From Budorcas taxicolor (Eukaryota > Chordata > Mammalia > Artiodactyla > Bovidae), in contig NC_068928.1 of assembly GCF_023091745.1 (NCBI RefSeq), positions 15,146,001-15,210,000 of the forward strand: DNA of 64,000 bases, given 5' to 3'. The notes beneath the pieces were generated by a model, which was not told the DNA's origin, did not search any database, and was given only the letters and a program-made list of their open reading frames with translations. Positions 10,785 through 21,659 of this stretch are shown piece by piece (the stretch's first letter is position 1; every line of letters starts with the position of its first letter). The translations under genes and the position numbers were made by a program.

Positions 10785-11735
10785 ATCAGTTCAGTTCAGT
10801 TTAGTTCAGTCGCTCAGTCGTGTCCGACTCTTTGTGACCTCATGAATCTCAGCATGCCAGGCCTCCCTGTCCATCACCAACTCCTGGAGTTCACCCAAAC
10901 TTATGTGCATCGAGTCAGTGATGCCATCCAGCCATCTCATCCTCTGTCGTCCCCTTCTCTTCCTGCCCCCAATCCCTCCCAGCATCAGAGTCTTTTCCAA
11001 TGAGTCAACTCTTCGCATGAGGTGGCCAAAGTATTGGAGTTTCAGCTTCAGCATCAGTCCTTCCAATGAACACCCAGGACTGGTCTTCTTTAGGATGGAC
11101 TGGTTGGATCTCCTTGCAGTCCAAGGGACTCTCAAGAGTCTTCTCCAACACCACAGTTCAAAAGCATTAATTCTTCGGTGCTCAGCTTTCTTCACAGTCC
11201 AACTCTCACATCCATACATGACCACTGAAAAAACCATAGGCTTGACTAGACGCACCTTTGTTGGCAAAGTAATGTCTCTGCTTTTCAATATGCTATCTAG
11301 GTTGGTCATAACTTTCCTTCCAAGGAGTAAGCGTCTTTTAATTTCATGGCTGCAATCACCATCTGCAGTGATTTTGGAGCCCCCCAAAATAAAGTCTGAC
11401 ACTGTTTCCACTGTTCCTCCATCTATTTCCCATGAAGTGATGGGACCAGATGCCATGATCTTAGTTTTCTGAATGTTGAACTTTAAGCCAACTTTTTCAC
11501 TCTCCTCTTTCACTTTCATCAAGAGGCTTTTTAGTTCCTGTTCACTTTCTGCCATAAGGGTGGTGTCATCTGCACATCTGAGGTTATTGATATTTCTCCC
11601 GGCAATCTTCATTCCAGCTTGTGTTTCTTCCAGTCCAGCACTTCTCATGATGGACTCTGCATATAAGTTAAATTAGCAGGGTGACAATATACAGCCTTGA
11701 TGTACTCCTTTTCCTATTTGAAACCAGTCTGTTGT
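10785..11735 (-). mobile_element. BovB (RTE) LINE, 3' end
   Basis: Reverse-oriented. The left end is the BovB 3' terminus, a (TTCAG)n-like run followed by TCGCTCAGTCGTGTCCGACT. It extends about 950 bp into the reverse transcriptase region, where it is 5'-truncated at about CAGTCTGTTGTTC. It abuts a second BovB copy head to tail. Confidence 0.95.
10806..11648 (-). pseudogene. BovB ORF2 C-terminal part (reverse transcriptase end)
   Basis: A 280-codon frame without stops covers the last part of the RTE-type polyprotein, from just before the RT catalytic motif to the C-terminus. The motif here reads CADD: the usual tyrosine codon of YADD is TGT (Cys). The endonuclease and most of the RT are absent because the element is 5'-truncated, so no functional product is expected. 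The length of the open frame suggests a fairly young copy. The sense strand is minus; the parallel open frame on the plus strand is a shadow. Confidence 0.85.
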
Positions 11736-12389
11736 TCAGTTCAGTTCAGTTCAGTCACTCAGTCGTGTCCAACTCCTTGCAACTCCATGAACTGCAGCAC
11801 GCCAGGCCTCCCTGTCCATCACCAACTCCCAAAGTTCACCCAAACTCATGTGCATCGAGTCGGTAATGCCATCCAGCCATCTCATTCTCTGTCATCCCCT
11901 TTTCCTCCTGCCCCCAATCCCTCCCAGCATCAGAGTCTTTTCCAATGAGTCAGCTCTTCACATGAGGTGGCCAAAGTACTGGAGTTTCAGCTTCAGCATC
12001 ATTCCTCCCAAAGAAATCCCAGGACTGATCTCCTTAAGAATGGACTGGTTGGATCTCCTTGCAGTCCAAGGGACTCTCAAGAGTCTTCTCCAACACCACA
12101 GTTCAAAAGCATTAATTCTTCGGTGCTCAGCCTTCTTCACAGTCCAACTCTCACATGCATACATGACCACTGGAAAAATCATAGCCTTGACTAGACGGAC
12201 CTTTGTTGGCAAAGTGATATCTCTGCTTTTGAATATGCTATCTAGGTTGGTCATAACTTTTCTTCCAAGGAGTAAGCGTCTTTTAATTTCATGGCTGCAG
12301 TCACCATCTGCAGTGATTTTGGAGCCCCCCAAAATAAAGTCTGACACTTTTTCCACTGTTTCCCCATATATTTCCCATGAAGTGATAGC
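11736..12389 (-). mobile_element. BovB LINE, 3' end (second tandem copy)
   Basis: A fresh 3' terminus, AGTTCAGTTCAGTTCAGTCA, starts exactly where the preceding copy breaks off. The copy is 5'-truncated at CATGAAGTGAT. It differs from its neighbour at scattered positions, so it is an independent insertion or an old duplicate. Its sense frame is open for 132 codons (11958-12356). Confidence 0.93.
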
Positions 12390-12499
12390 ACTGGAAAATT
12401 AAATGAGGCATGTGGTGGGTCTAGGACAATGTCTGTAAGCCCTCAGTCGATGTGAAGTGTTCTTATAATTAGTGCTGCTGCGGGGAGGAGGTGGTAAAG

Positions 12500-13000
12500 A
12501 TGGAGGGAGGAAGGTTTTGAAGGATGAATAGGAGTTTGCTACGTACCACCTAGGGAATAGGGCTTCCCTGGTGGCTCAGCTGGTAAAGAATCTGCCTGCA
12601 ATGCAGGAGACCCAGATACGATCCCTGGGTGGGGAAGATCCCCTGGAGAAGGAAATGGCAACCCGCTCCAGTATTCTTGCCTGGAAAATCCCGTGGACAG
12701 AGGAGCCTGGCGGGCTACAGTCCATGGGGGTCACACGAGTCAGATATGACTTAGTGAATAAACCACCACCACCTAGGGAACACAATTCAGGTAGAGGAAA
12801 GAGCTTAGACCAAATCAAAGGAGGCTTGAAACAATGGTGTCTTCAGGGAAATCCTGGGAACTCCGGTACGGTTGCAGCATTGAGGGAAAGGAAGAGCATG
12901 ACTAAGGTTATGTTGGAGGGGTCGCAGGGTGCCAGGGGCCAAAGCAGCATCCTGCGGGCCCAGGCTCTAAAGCATGGCGTGAGGATGGAGGTGGCCTCCT
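12500..13000 (-). repeat. L2 LINE fragment split by Bov-tA
   Basis: TTGAAGGATGAATAGGAGTT on the left and the AGGAAGAGCATG...GTTATGTTGGAGGGG order on the right match the reversed L2 3' body. The Bov-tA at 12558-12767 sits in the middle. Confidence 0.5.
12558..12767 (+). mobile_element. Bov-tA SINE with 13-bp TSD
   Basis: ACCACCTAGGGAA occurs at 12545-12557 and again at 12768-12780, a perfect 13-bp duplication. Head, body and the GTCAGATATGACTTAGTGA end are complete. Confidence 0.96.
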
Positions 13001-13239
13001 CCCCAAGAGAGGGTGCCGCCTGCGCAGCCAGTGGCCCCGGCTGCTCGTCCTGGCTCTGCTGCTTTCTAGCTGAGCGGCCCTGGGCATTCCCTTCCTGGGG
13101 CTCGAGTTTCCGTCTTTGTGCAGAGAAAGTGTCTTGTGAATCTATGATTTGTTGGGTGACCATGTTACATGTAACAGCAGGATGAGAGAGAGGATTTGGG
13201 GCTGGAGACTAACAGCTAGCTGAGTAGAGCAAGTGGGCT
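13001..13239. other. Unique GC-rich DNA
   Basis: GC-rich with a few CpGs but too few for a CpG island. No repeat or exon recognised. Confidence 0.35.
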
Positions 13240-13505
13240 GAGAGGTGGGCGCTGGAGCCAGCATCTCAGAGCCACCAACTCTGCGACCTTGCGGGGTCAC
13301 TTGCTCCCCCTGTACCTCTGCTCCACGTCAGCAAGTAGGGATCTGAGAAGAGAGTGCACTCCAAGGGCAGAGCGTAGCGTGGTGCTCACACAGACCCCCC
13401 AAGAGTGTGAGTCACTAGCATCTGTTGAGAGCCCACCAGACGCCAGGTATCTTATTTACATAAAATTTTCAGTTCATCGAATCATCCCAACAAGCCCAAG
13501 AGGCT
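13240..13505. repeat. Two weak MIR fragments
   Basis: A plus-strand-like piece (AACTCTGCGACCTTGCGGGG, about 13278) is followed by a minus-strand-like piece around 13425-13500 (GAGAGCCCACCAGACGCCAGG order). Both are strongly diverged. Confidence 0.4.
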
Positions 13506-13711
13506 CCCAAGACCCTGTTTCCTTCCCCTCCTGCACACACAGCCTGCCCTGCAGTGGGGCCAGGTAACCTCAACCAACCTGTTGGAGTGTGACTAACATC
13601 ATGCATGCTGCCTCTTCCAGGCTGCCCCCTCCAGGCTGCCCCCTCAGACCCTTTTCGAGAGGCTCCGTGTGTTCTCTTTTTCTTCTGCTGGTTAGCTGTG
13701 GAGGCATGGGA
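13506..13711. other. Unique DNA with a short tandem repeat
   Basis: CCAGGCTGCCCCCT occurs twice in tandem around 13617-13645. No repeat family recognised. Confidence 0.4.
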
Positions 13712-13925
13712 AGCAGTGGTTCTCAAGTGGGGTAATTTTGTCCCCCTCTCCCTGGGGACATTTGACAATATTCAGAGGCATGGGCATTTCTAGTTGTCAC
13801 AACTTGGGGGCATGCTCCTGGTGTCTAGTGGATAGAGGCCAAGGATGCTGACAAAGAAGCACAGTATAGCCCCTGCAACAAAGAACTGGCCATCCCAAAT
13901 GTCAGTGGTGCACAAACCCTGGTCT
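13712..13925 (+). mobile_element. MER5A-type hAT-Charlie element
   Basis: It starts with CAGTGGTTCTCAAGTGGGG and contains GGGGACATTTGACAATATTC, TAGTTGTCACAACTTGGGGG and GTGTCTAGTGGATAGAGGCC. These are the MER5A blocks in order, ending near AAACCCTGG. Nearly full length. Confidence 0.88.
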
Positions 13926-14084
13926 AGAGAGTCCCGGAGCCCTGCGATAGTCTGAAAAAAAGAGCTTGTGTCCTTGAACGACTATATAGAGTGCAACTCT
14001 CCTTGCCCTCAAGGTATTACCATTAGACTAGAAGTAAAATATATGTTTTTAAACCACCTGAGATTTGGGGGATTCTTTTTTGGA

Positions 14085-14215
14085 ACAGTTGGCCTGCCTT
14101 GCTATTGTTATGCCCATTTCATTGATGAGGCAACTGAGGCACAAGGTCACAGAACTGGTAACTGGCAAAGTGTGGATTTGAGCCTGGGTTTGCCTGGCTG
14201 TAATACCTGTGTTTG
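14085..14215 (-). repeat. MIR SINE
   Basis: Reverse MIR core: GCCCATTTCATTGATGAGGC, ACTGAGGCACAAGGTCACAG, then GGATTTGAGCCTGGG. Confidence 0.8.
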
Positions 14216-14918
14216 CCTCAGAATCAGGGCAGTGTCTTTTCAGCTCTCAGCTCAAAGGAGAAGCCTTGTCATCACTTCTGTCCCCTCTCCCTGCTTCCCT
14301 CAGGGGATTTTTAGGCAGCAGCAACTGCAGAACAAGTCATCAACTTGCTGCCAGGACTCTCCTGCTCTGAGGCCTCCTGCCATCGGGTGAAGCAGGCTCC
14401 CCAGAACCAGCTGACGGTGTCCCTCCTGGCCCCTTCTCCAGGCAGCCCAGGTTGGTTATCTGTGACAGCCATACCCCCTTTAAAAAGAGCTGGTGCCCAC
14501 CCCCTGCAGGTACCTACCTTCCTCTGCAAAGAGCCCCTGCCATCACACTCTGCTCTCCTAAGCCAACCCCCACCAGCTGCAGGTTTGAATTTCCGGGCAG
14601 GTGTCTGGCGGCATCTCGGCTCCGTGTTAATTTCCTGGCTTGGCTTCCTGAAAGGGAGAGGGCTCAGAGGTGGCTGCCTGGTGCGATGAGGAGATAGCCC
14701 TGTCGGCTCCGGCTTCCTGCCTGTCTGCTGGGGCACCGGTGCCCATCAGCTCTTCGGAGGAAGCTGTCCTTGCAGGGCCACCACACAGGGGGAGTTGGGG
14801 TGGGGGCTGCAGGTGGGCTGTGGAGCCTCATGGGAGAAAAGCCTGTGTTCAAGCCTCAAAGAACTGTGTGTCTGAATGTGTCTGGTGGTGTCTTTACCTT
14901 TGCCTGTGACTTCAAGAG
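14216..14918. other. Unique non-coding DNA
   Basis: No repeat. Several overlapping frames of 110-140 codons on both strands match no family, and none has convincing splice or start context. Confidence 0.4.
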
Positions 14919-15125
14919 GGCTTCCCGGGTGGCTCAGTGGTAAAAAAAAAAAAAATCTGCCTGCCAAGCAAGAGACACGGGTTTGATCCCTGGGTTGGGA
15001 AGATTCCTGGGAAGAGGAAATGGCAGCCCACTCTAGTATTCTTGCCAGGAAAATTCCATGGACAGAATAGCCTAGCGGGATCGCCAATAGTCAGACACTA
15101 CTGAGCGTCTGAGCACCATGCATGG
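14919..15125 (+). mobile_element. Bov-tA SINE
   Basis: The head GGCTTCCCGGGTGGCTCAG contains an A14 expansion at about 14942-14955, where the consensus has a short A run. CTTCAAGAG (14910-14918) and CTTGAAGAG (15126-15134) form an 8/9 target duplication. Confidence 0.92.
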
Positions 15126-15134
15126 CTTGAAGAG

Positions 15135-15604
15135 TTGTAGGAGCTGCTAACAGGTCATTTGACATGGAGGATTTTCCTGTGTCCGCAGAGGTTAGAATTC
15201 TTTCAACACATTTCAGGGACGGAGCCCCTCCCTTATTTATGTAAGTTACAGCGATGAACGCAAGCCTGTACCAGTGCTCCGGTGGGTGGGAAGTCTTTCC
15301 TCCAGTCTGCTCACATCCCTCTTGTTGCAGGCTGGGCCCAGGGTCTCTATTTTGTGACAACAGATGACTTTTTTTTTTTGCCTCCCTGATGTAAGCACTT
15401 CAAGTACCTGAAAGCAGAAACTGAGTGCCTCTCTGAAACTCCTTCCCAGATTCTCTTTCGCAGACCAAGCAAGCCCACCCCCACTAACCTTTTTCCCACA
15501 GATGTGTATGGCCACTGGGAAAACAGTAGGAAAAAACCTGTCTCCAAGTTTCCTCTCCTTATTTGAGGTTCTCCTCTTCTCCTTTAAAAAGTCCGCATGA
15601 ATAC
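15135..15604. other. Unique non-coding DNA
   Basis: A T-run lies at about 15370-15379. No repeat family recognised. Confidence 0.4.
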
Positions 15605-15760
15605 AGAAAAAGCACAGGCTTTGGGGTGTGCTTTCCAACTCATGGGTGGTCATTTATGAGCTGGGCAACTTCAGCCAAGTGACATAACCTCTCTGAGCGA
15701 AGCTCAGTTCTGCGCTTTGCAACGAGCAAGTCACAGAGCAGATGCTCAGTAGGTGGCTCT
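15605..15760 (+). repeat. MIR SINE
   Basis: GAGCTGGGCAACTTCAGCCA, TAACCTCTCTGAGC, then CAGATGCTCAGTAGGTGG follow plus-strand MIR order. Confidence 0.6.
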
Positions 15761-16590
15761 CTCCCAGCCGCTCTGGGAATCAGGCATTCCTGCCTGCACC
15801 CCACCTCTCTCCTACTTCCTTTCTGGCCCTTGGCTGCTGCCACGAATCTGATCTGCTGGGTGCCAGGTGGGCATTGACCAAGAGGGTGGGGAAATTAACT
15901 GGATCCCACGGAGGGACCCCAGGTACCAACTTGCAGGGCAGGTGAACCCAGCAGAAGGCTTTCCCCGTTGCCCCTGCCCCAGAATCTGCTTTCCACCCCC
16001 TGGTCATCAAGCCACTCTCTTAGCCTCTCTGCTGTGGGTTTCCGTCGGTCCTGACGTCTCCACTGTTGAAACGCTGACCACAGCCCTGCTGAAATCAGAA
16101 GGTGATATGCTTTGGGATCACTTGAATCCCCTACAGCCAGAAGCTCCCTCCTGGTTTTTTTAGAATCAGAGGGTTGTGGCCATAATCAGATGGGGAGCCA
16201 GACTCAGAGTGGGGCCATAATCTGCCCACAGCCTCCACCAACGTGAGGTGAGTCTAGGCGTCCTGCCTCTGGCCTGGGACCGTCTCCACCGTGTTAGTTA
16301 GAAGTGGAGCCCGACTGTGACTCTCACCCCTTGGGAGGCAGGAGATGCAAAGGTCCCCAAGCAGAGCTGGGGCATAAGGGTGCTGTCTAAAGTGCTGCCA
16401 CTCTCTTTTTCTGGAGGAGAAGGGGGACAGCCCAGGCTTCTCTGAGCAAAGGAGCCCTCAGGAGGATGGCAGCTCATTTTCCTGAGGCTGGGGAAGCATT
16501 ACGTTTTTGTATCTGTGAGCAGCCTTTCCGATTGGCTGCCGCCACCGCTGTCAGTTACATAAATCCTCCTGCGGACAAGAAGCAATTAGG
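15761..16590. other. Unique DNA, possible regulatory islet at its end
   Basis: No repeat. The last 100 bp (about 16495-16590) hold an inverted CCAAT box (GATTGGCTGCC), TCAGTTACATAAAT and GAAGCAATTAGGG, just before the purine tract. They could be a conserved element; this is inference only. Confidence 0.35.
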
Positions 16591-16591
16591 G

Positions 16592-16960
16592 CAGAAGAGA
16601 GAGAGAGAGGAGAGGGAGAGAGAGAGAGAGAGGAGAGAGTCAGGGGGAGACGGAAAGAAAGTCAGAGAAAGAGAGGGAGTGATGGTAGGACACAGAGACA
16701 GACGCACAGAGAGAGAGAGCAAGACAGACGGAGATGCAACGGAGAATCAGACGAGAGAGAAGGCGGCGGAGGAGACCCAGAAAGTGAGAGTGAGGCAGAG
16801 AGCACGCGGAGATGAGCAGAGTCAGAGAGATGCTCGAAGTGACAGAGATGGAGGAGGGGAGAGCAGAGACGGAGAGACAGACAGACACACGAACCACACG
16901 CATGGAGACACAAAGGGAGGCTGAGTTAGAGAGAGGAGTCGAACTGAGTGAAAAAAGAAA
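16592..16960 (+). repeat. Purine-rich (GA)n/(GACA)n tract
   Basis: About 370 bp is strongly purine-biased on the + strand. It begins with near-pure GA repeats (about 16598-16637) and decays into GAGACAGA/GACAGAC variants. The 152-codon Arg/Glu-rich frame through it is a repeat artefact. Confidence 0.9.
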
Positions 16961-17031
16961 AAGAAACACAAGGATAGATAAAAAGCAAGCAGGGGGATCC
17001 AGAGAGATGAGTTTTCTTTCTGCAAAATGTA

Positions 17032-17142
17032 GAATATTTGTTGTTGGTGTTGCTTGAATCTTAGTTCCCTGGCCAGAGATTGAACCCAGGCCCTTGGCAG
17101 TGAAAATGCCGAGTCCTAACCACCGGGCCACCAGGAGAGTCT
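17032..17142 (-). mobile_element. CHR-type SINE, short copy
   Basis: CAAAATGTA at 17023-17031 and 17143-17151 is an exact 9-bp target duplication. Within it are GAGATTGAACCCAGGCCC and the head ACCACCGGGCCACCAGG in reverse orientation. Confidence 0.88.
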
Positions 17143-17151
17143 CAAAATGTA

Positions 17152-17683
17152 AAGTTTTAATCTGGTTTGGGAATGAAAGGGAAGATGGGGTGTTCGTTCT
17201 CTGAATCTTGAAATAATCGACTTGGGTGGGGGAGAGTTTAAGGATCAGAAGAAATTGCATAGAAGTCTACATTTTCACACACACTTGAGCTGTGCAAAAG
17301 CCCATGTGGCGGGACGGGCAGGGACCATCGTCACTCACATTCTCACGATAGAAAATCAGAGGGTTAGTGACTCCCTGGGCCCCAAGGCACCAAGACAGGC
17401 CTCACTCAAGAGCTTGCTTACGGCCCTGGTGATCTTGACAGTACTGGGGAGGGCTCAGCCCAGAAGCCAGAGGCTGTTCTGGATTCTGCCCTGGGGTTGG
17501 GGCTGCGGGCTGCCATCATGGTGAATTCCTAACTCATGCCAGCCTTTCACAGCAGGGGCACCTGTGGCTGGCACTCGCTTCCTTCCCTTGTGTGAGTGAG
17601 CTCTAGCTGTGGGTGGTTTTGATCATGGAGTGCTCAGAATGAACTGGGTGCCTCACCTCTTCCTAAAATACCAGCCACGATTT
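17152..17683. other. Unique non-coding DNA
   Basis: No repeat or exon recognised. Confidence 0.4.
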
Positions 17684-18192
17684 GATATCTGCCTTAAAAA
17701 TTTTTTATTTATTTTAATTGGAGGCTAATTACTTTACAATATTGTAGTGGTTTCTGCCATACATTGACATGAATCAGCCATGGGTGTACACGTGTCCCCC
17801 ATCCTGAACCCCCCTCCCACCTCACTCCCCATCCCATCCCTCAGGGTCATCCCAGTGCGCCGGCTTTGAGTGCCCTATTTCATGCATCGAACCTGGACTG
17901 GTGATCTATTTCACATATGATAATATACATGTTTCAATGCTATTCTCTCAAATCATCCCACCCTCGCCTTCTCCCACAGAGTCCAAAAGACTTCTTTATA
18001 TCTGTGTCTCTTTTGCTGTCTTGCATATAGGGTCATCATTACCATCTTTCTAAATTCCATATCTATGCATTAATATGTTGTTTTGGTGTTTTTCTTTCTG
18101 ACTTACTTCAGTCTGTATAGTAGGCTTCAGTTTCATCCACCTCATTAGAACTAATTCAAATGCGTTCTTTTTAATAGCTGAGTAATATTCCA

Positions 18193-21100
18193 GGCTCGCC
18201 GAGCAGCAGCTGCATGGTGCAGGAGTGGTGAGCGGCAGAGAGGAGATCCCCACGTCCAAGGTAAGGAGCAGCAGCTGCACTTTGCTGAAGCAGCTGTGAA
18301 GAGATACCCCACGTCTAAGGGAAGAGAAACCCAAGTAAGGCAGTAGGCATCAGAGGGCAGACAGACTGAAACCACAGTCACAGACAACTAGCCAATCTGA
18401 TCACATGGACCACGGCTTGTCAATGAACCTAGGGCCATGTCACGTGGGGCTACCCAAGACGGATGGGTCATGGTGGAGAGTTCTGACAGAATGTGGTCCA
18501 CTGGAGAAGGGAATGGCAAACCACTTCAGTATTCCTGCCTTGAGAACCCCACGAACAGTATGAAAAGGCAAAAATATAGGATACTGAAAGAGGAACTCCT
18601 CAGGTTGGTAGGTGCCCAATATGCTACTGGAGATCAGTGAAGAAATAACGTCAGAAAGAAGGAAGAGATGGAGCCAAAGCAAAAACAAGACCCGCTTGTG
18701 GATGGGACTGGTGATAGAAGCAAGGTCTGATGCTGTAAAGAGCAATATTGCATAGGAACCTGGAATGTTAGATCATGAATCAAAGCAAACTGGAAGTGGT
18801 CAAACAGGAGATGACAAAAGTGAATATCGACATTCTAGGAATCAGAGAACTAAAATGGACTGGAATGGGTGAATTTAATTCAGATGACCATTGTATCGAC
18901 TACTGTGGGCAGGAATCCCTTAGCAGAAATGGAGTAGCCATCATAGTCAACAAAAGAGTCTGAAATGCAGTACTTGGATGCAATCTCAAAAATGACAGAA
19001 TGATCTCTGTTTGTTTCCAAGGCAAACCATTCAATATCACGGTAATCCAAGTCTATGCCCCGACCAGTAATGCTGAAGAAGCTGAAGTTGAATGGTTCTA
19101 TGAAGACCTATAAGACCTTTTAGAACTAACACCCCAAAAAAGATGTCCTTTTCATTGTAGGGGATTAGAGTGCAAAAGTAGGAAGTCAAGAAACACCTGG
19201 AGTAACAGGCAAATTTGGCCTTGGAGTACAGAATGAAGCAGGGCAAAGGCTAATAGAATTTTGCCAAGAGAACTCACTGGTCATAGCAAACACCCTCTTC
19301 CAACAACACAAGAGAAGACTCTACACATGGACATCACTAGATGGCCAACACTGAAATCAGATTGATTATATTCTTTGCAGCCAAAGATGAAGAAGCTCAA
19401 TACAGTCAGCAAAAACAAGACCAGGAGCTGACTGTGGCTCAGATCATGAACTCCGTATTGCCCAATTCAGACTGAAACTGAAGAAAGTGGGGAAAACCAG
19501 TAAACCATTCAGGTATGACCTAAATCCAATGCCTTATGATTATACAGTGGAAGTGAGAGATAGATTTAAGGGACTAGATCTGATAGACAGAGTGCCTGAT
19601 GAACTATGGACAGAGGTTCATGACATTGTACAGGAGACAGGGATCAAGACCATCCCCATGGAAAAGAAATGCAAAAAAGCAAAATGGCTGTCTGAGGATG
19701 CCTTACAAATAGCTGTGAAAAGAAGAGAAATGAAAAGCAAAGGAGAAAAGGAAAAATATGCCTATTTGAATGCAGAGTTCCAAAAAATAGCAAGGAGAGA
19801 TAAGAAAGCCTTCCTCAGCGATCAATGCCAAGAAATAGAGGAAAACAACAGAATGGGAAAGACTAGAGATCTCTTCAAGAAAATTAGAGATACCAAGGGA
19901 ACATTTCATGCAAAGATGGGTTCGATAAAGGACAGAAATGGTATGGACTTGACAGAAGCAGAAGATATTAAGAAGAAGTGGCAAGAATACACAGAAGAAC
20001 TGTACAAAAAAGATCTTCATGACCCAGATAATCACAATGGTATGATCACTCACCTAGAGCCAGACATCCTGTAATGCAAAATCAAGTGGGCCTTAGGAAG
20101 CATCACTGCGAACAAAGCTAGCGGAGGTGATGGAATTCCAGTTGAGCTATTTCAAATCCTGAAAGATGATGCTATGGAAGTGCTGCACTCAATATGTCAG
20201 CAAATTTGGAAAACTCAGCAGTGGCCACAGGACTGGAAAAGGTCAGTTTTCATTCCAATCCCAAAGAAAGGCAGTGCCAAAGAATGCTCAAACTACCGCA
20301 CAATTGCACTCATCTCACATGCTAGTAAAGTAATGCTCAAAATTCTCCAAGCCAGGCTTCAGCAATACGTGAACTGTGAACTTCCAGATGTTCAAGCTGG
20401 TTTTCGAAAAGGCAGAGGAACCAGAGATCAAATTGCCAACATCCGTTGGATCATTGAAAAAGCAAGAGAGCTCCAGAAAAACATCTATTTCTGCTTTACT
20501 GACTATGCCAAAGCCTTTGACTGTGTGGATCACGATAAACTGTGGAAAATTCTGAAAGAGATGGGAATACCAGACCACCTGACCTGCCTCTTGAGAAACC
20601 TGTATGCAGGTCAGGAAGCAACAGTTAGAACTGGACATGGAACAACAGACTGGTTCCAAATAGGAAAAGGAGTACGTCAAGGCTGTATATTGCCACTGTG
20701 CTTATTTAACTTATATGCAGAGTACATCATGAGAAACGCTGGGCTGGATGAAGCACAAGCTGGAATTAAGATTGCCAGGAGAACTATCAATAACCTCAGA
20801 TAGGCAGATGACACCACCCTTATGGCAGAAAGTGAAGAAGAACTAAAAGAGCCTCTTGATGAAAGTGAAAGAGGAGAGTGAAAAAGTTGGCTTAAAGCTT
20901 AACATTCAGAAAACTAAGATCATGGTATCCAGTCCCATCACTTCATGGCAAAAAGATGGGGAAACAGTAGAAATAGTTGCTGACTTTATTTTTCTGGGCT
21001 CCAAAATCATTGCAGATGGTGACTGCAGCCATGAAATTAAAAGACGCTTACTCTTTGGAAGGAAAGTTATGACTAACCTAGACAGCATATTAAAAAGCAA

Positions 21101-21535
21101 AGACATTACTTTGCCAACAAAGGTCCATCTAGTCAAGGCTATGGTTTTTCCAGTAGTCATGTATGTATGTGAGAATTGGACTATGAATAAAGCTGAGCAC
21201 CGAAGAATTGATGCTTTAGAACTGTGGTGTTGGAGAAAGGAGATCAGTCCTGAGTGTTCATGGGAAGGACTGATTTTGAAGCTGAAACTCCAATACTTTG
21301 GCCACCTGTTGTGAGGAGCTGACTCATTTGAAAAGACCCTGATGCTGGGAAAAATTGAGGGCAGGAGGAGAAGAGGACAACAGAGGATGAGATGGTTGGA
21401 TGGCATCACCGACTCAATGGACATGAGTTTGGGTAGGCTCTGGGAGTTGGTGATGGACAGGGAGGCCTGGCATGATGTAGTTCATGGGGTCACAAAGAGT
21501 TGGACATGACTGAGCGACTGAACAGAACTGAACTG
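18193..21535 (+). mobile_element. Near full-length BovB (RTE) LINE
   Basis: A 3343-bp element bounded by an exact 9-bp duplication, AATATTCCA, at 18184-18192 and 21536-21544. This is the expected length of a full BovB, with a 5' region containing two GAGCAGCAGCTGCA-like units, an endonuclease-RT coding region, and the usual 3' end with ACTGAGCGACTGAACAGAAC. It lies inside an older L1 on the opposite strand. It is the only copy in the window that keeps the 5' end. Confidence 0.97.
18775..21314 (+). pseudogene. BovB endonuclease-reverse transcriptase, inactivated
   Basis: BovB encodes an apurinic-type endonuclease followed by a reverse transcriptase that drives target-primed insertion. The frame survives only in blocks: endonuclease N-terminus (18775-18963), linker (19487-20074), RT palm (20174-20803) and C-terminus (20856-21314). 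Stops include TGA at 18961-18963, where other copies have CGA, TAA at 19111-19113, and TAG at 20801-20803, which replaces the tyrosine of the YADD catalytic motif. A frameshift follows near 20850. Most lesions look like transitions, as from deamination. Dead as an autonomous element. Confidence 0.9.
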
Positions 21536-21659
21536 AATATTCCATTGTGCTTATGTACAACTTTCTTATCCATTCATCTGCTGGTGGACATCTAGGTTGC
21601 TTCCACATCCTAGCTATTGTAAACAGTTTTGTGATGATACCTGCCTTTGTCTGAGATGA

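Larger units (their letters stand above)
17696..21635 (-). mobile_element. Ruminant L1 3' end, split by BovB
   Basis: Two collinear pieces, 17696-18192 and 21545-21635, form one 5'-truncated L1 of about 590 bp in minus orientation: A-rich tail, 3'UTR, then the ORF2 C-terminus. GATATCTGCCTT (17684-17695) and GATACCTGCCTT (21636-21647) are its 11/12 target duplication, outside the BovB. The ORF2 part (18050-18334 on the minus strand) reads into the BovB and is not functional. Confidence 0.93.

Noticed and set aside
10903..12402. Plus-strand open frames of 189 and 184 codons across the BovB pair
   Set aside because: They are antisense shadows of BovB. Similar frames with the same start recur opposite most BovB copies here (for example 20906-21424 and 57176-57376), which reflects the sense codon pattern and not a gene.
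13001..13110. Possible CpG island
   Set aside because: GC-rich but short, with too few CpGs.
16466..16924. 152-codon Arg/Glu-rich frame
   Set aside because: Produced by the GA-rich repeat; no family, and the reverse frames are equally open.
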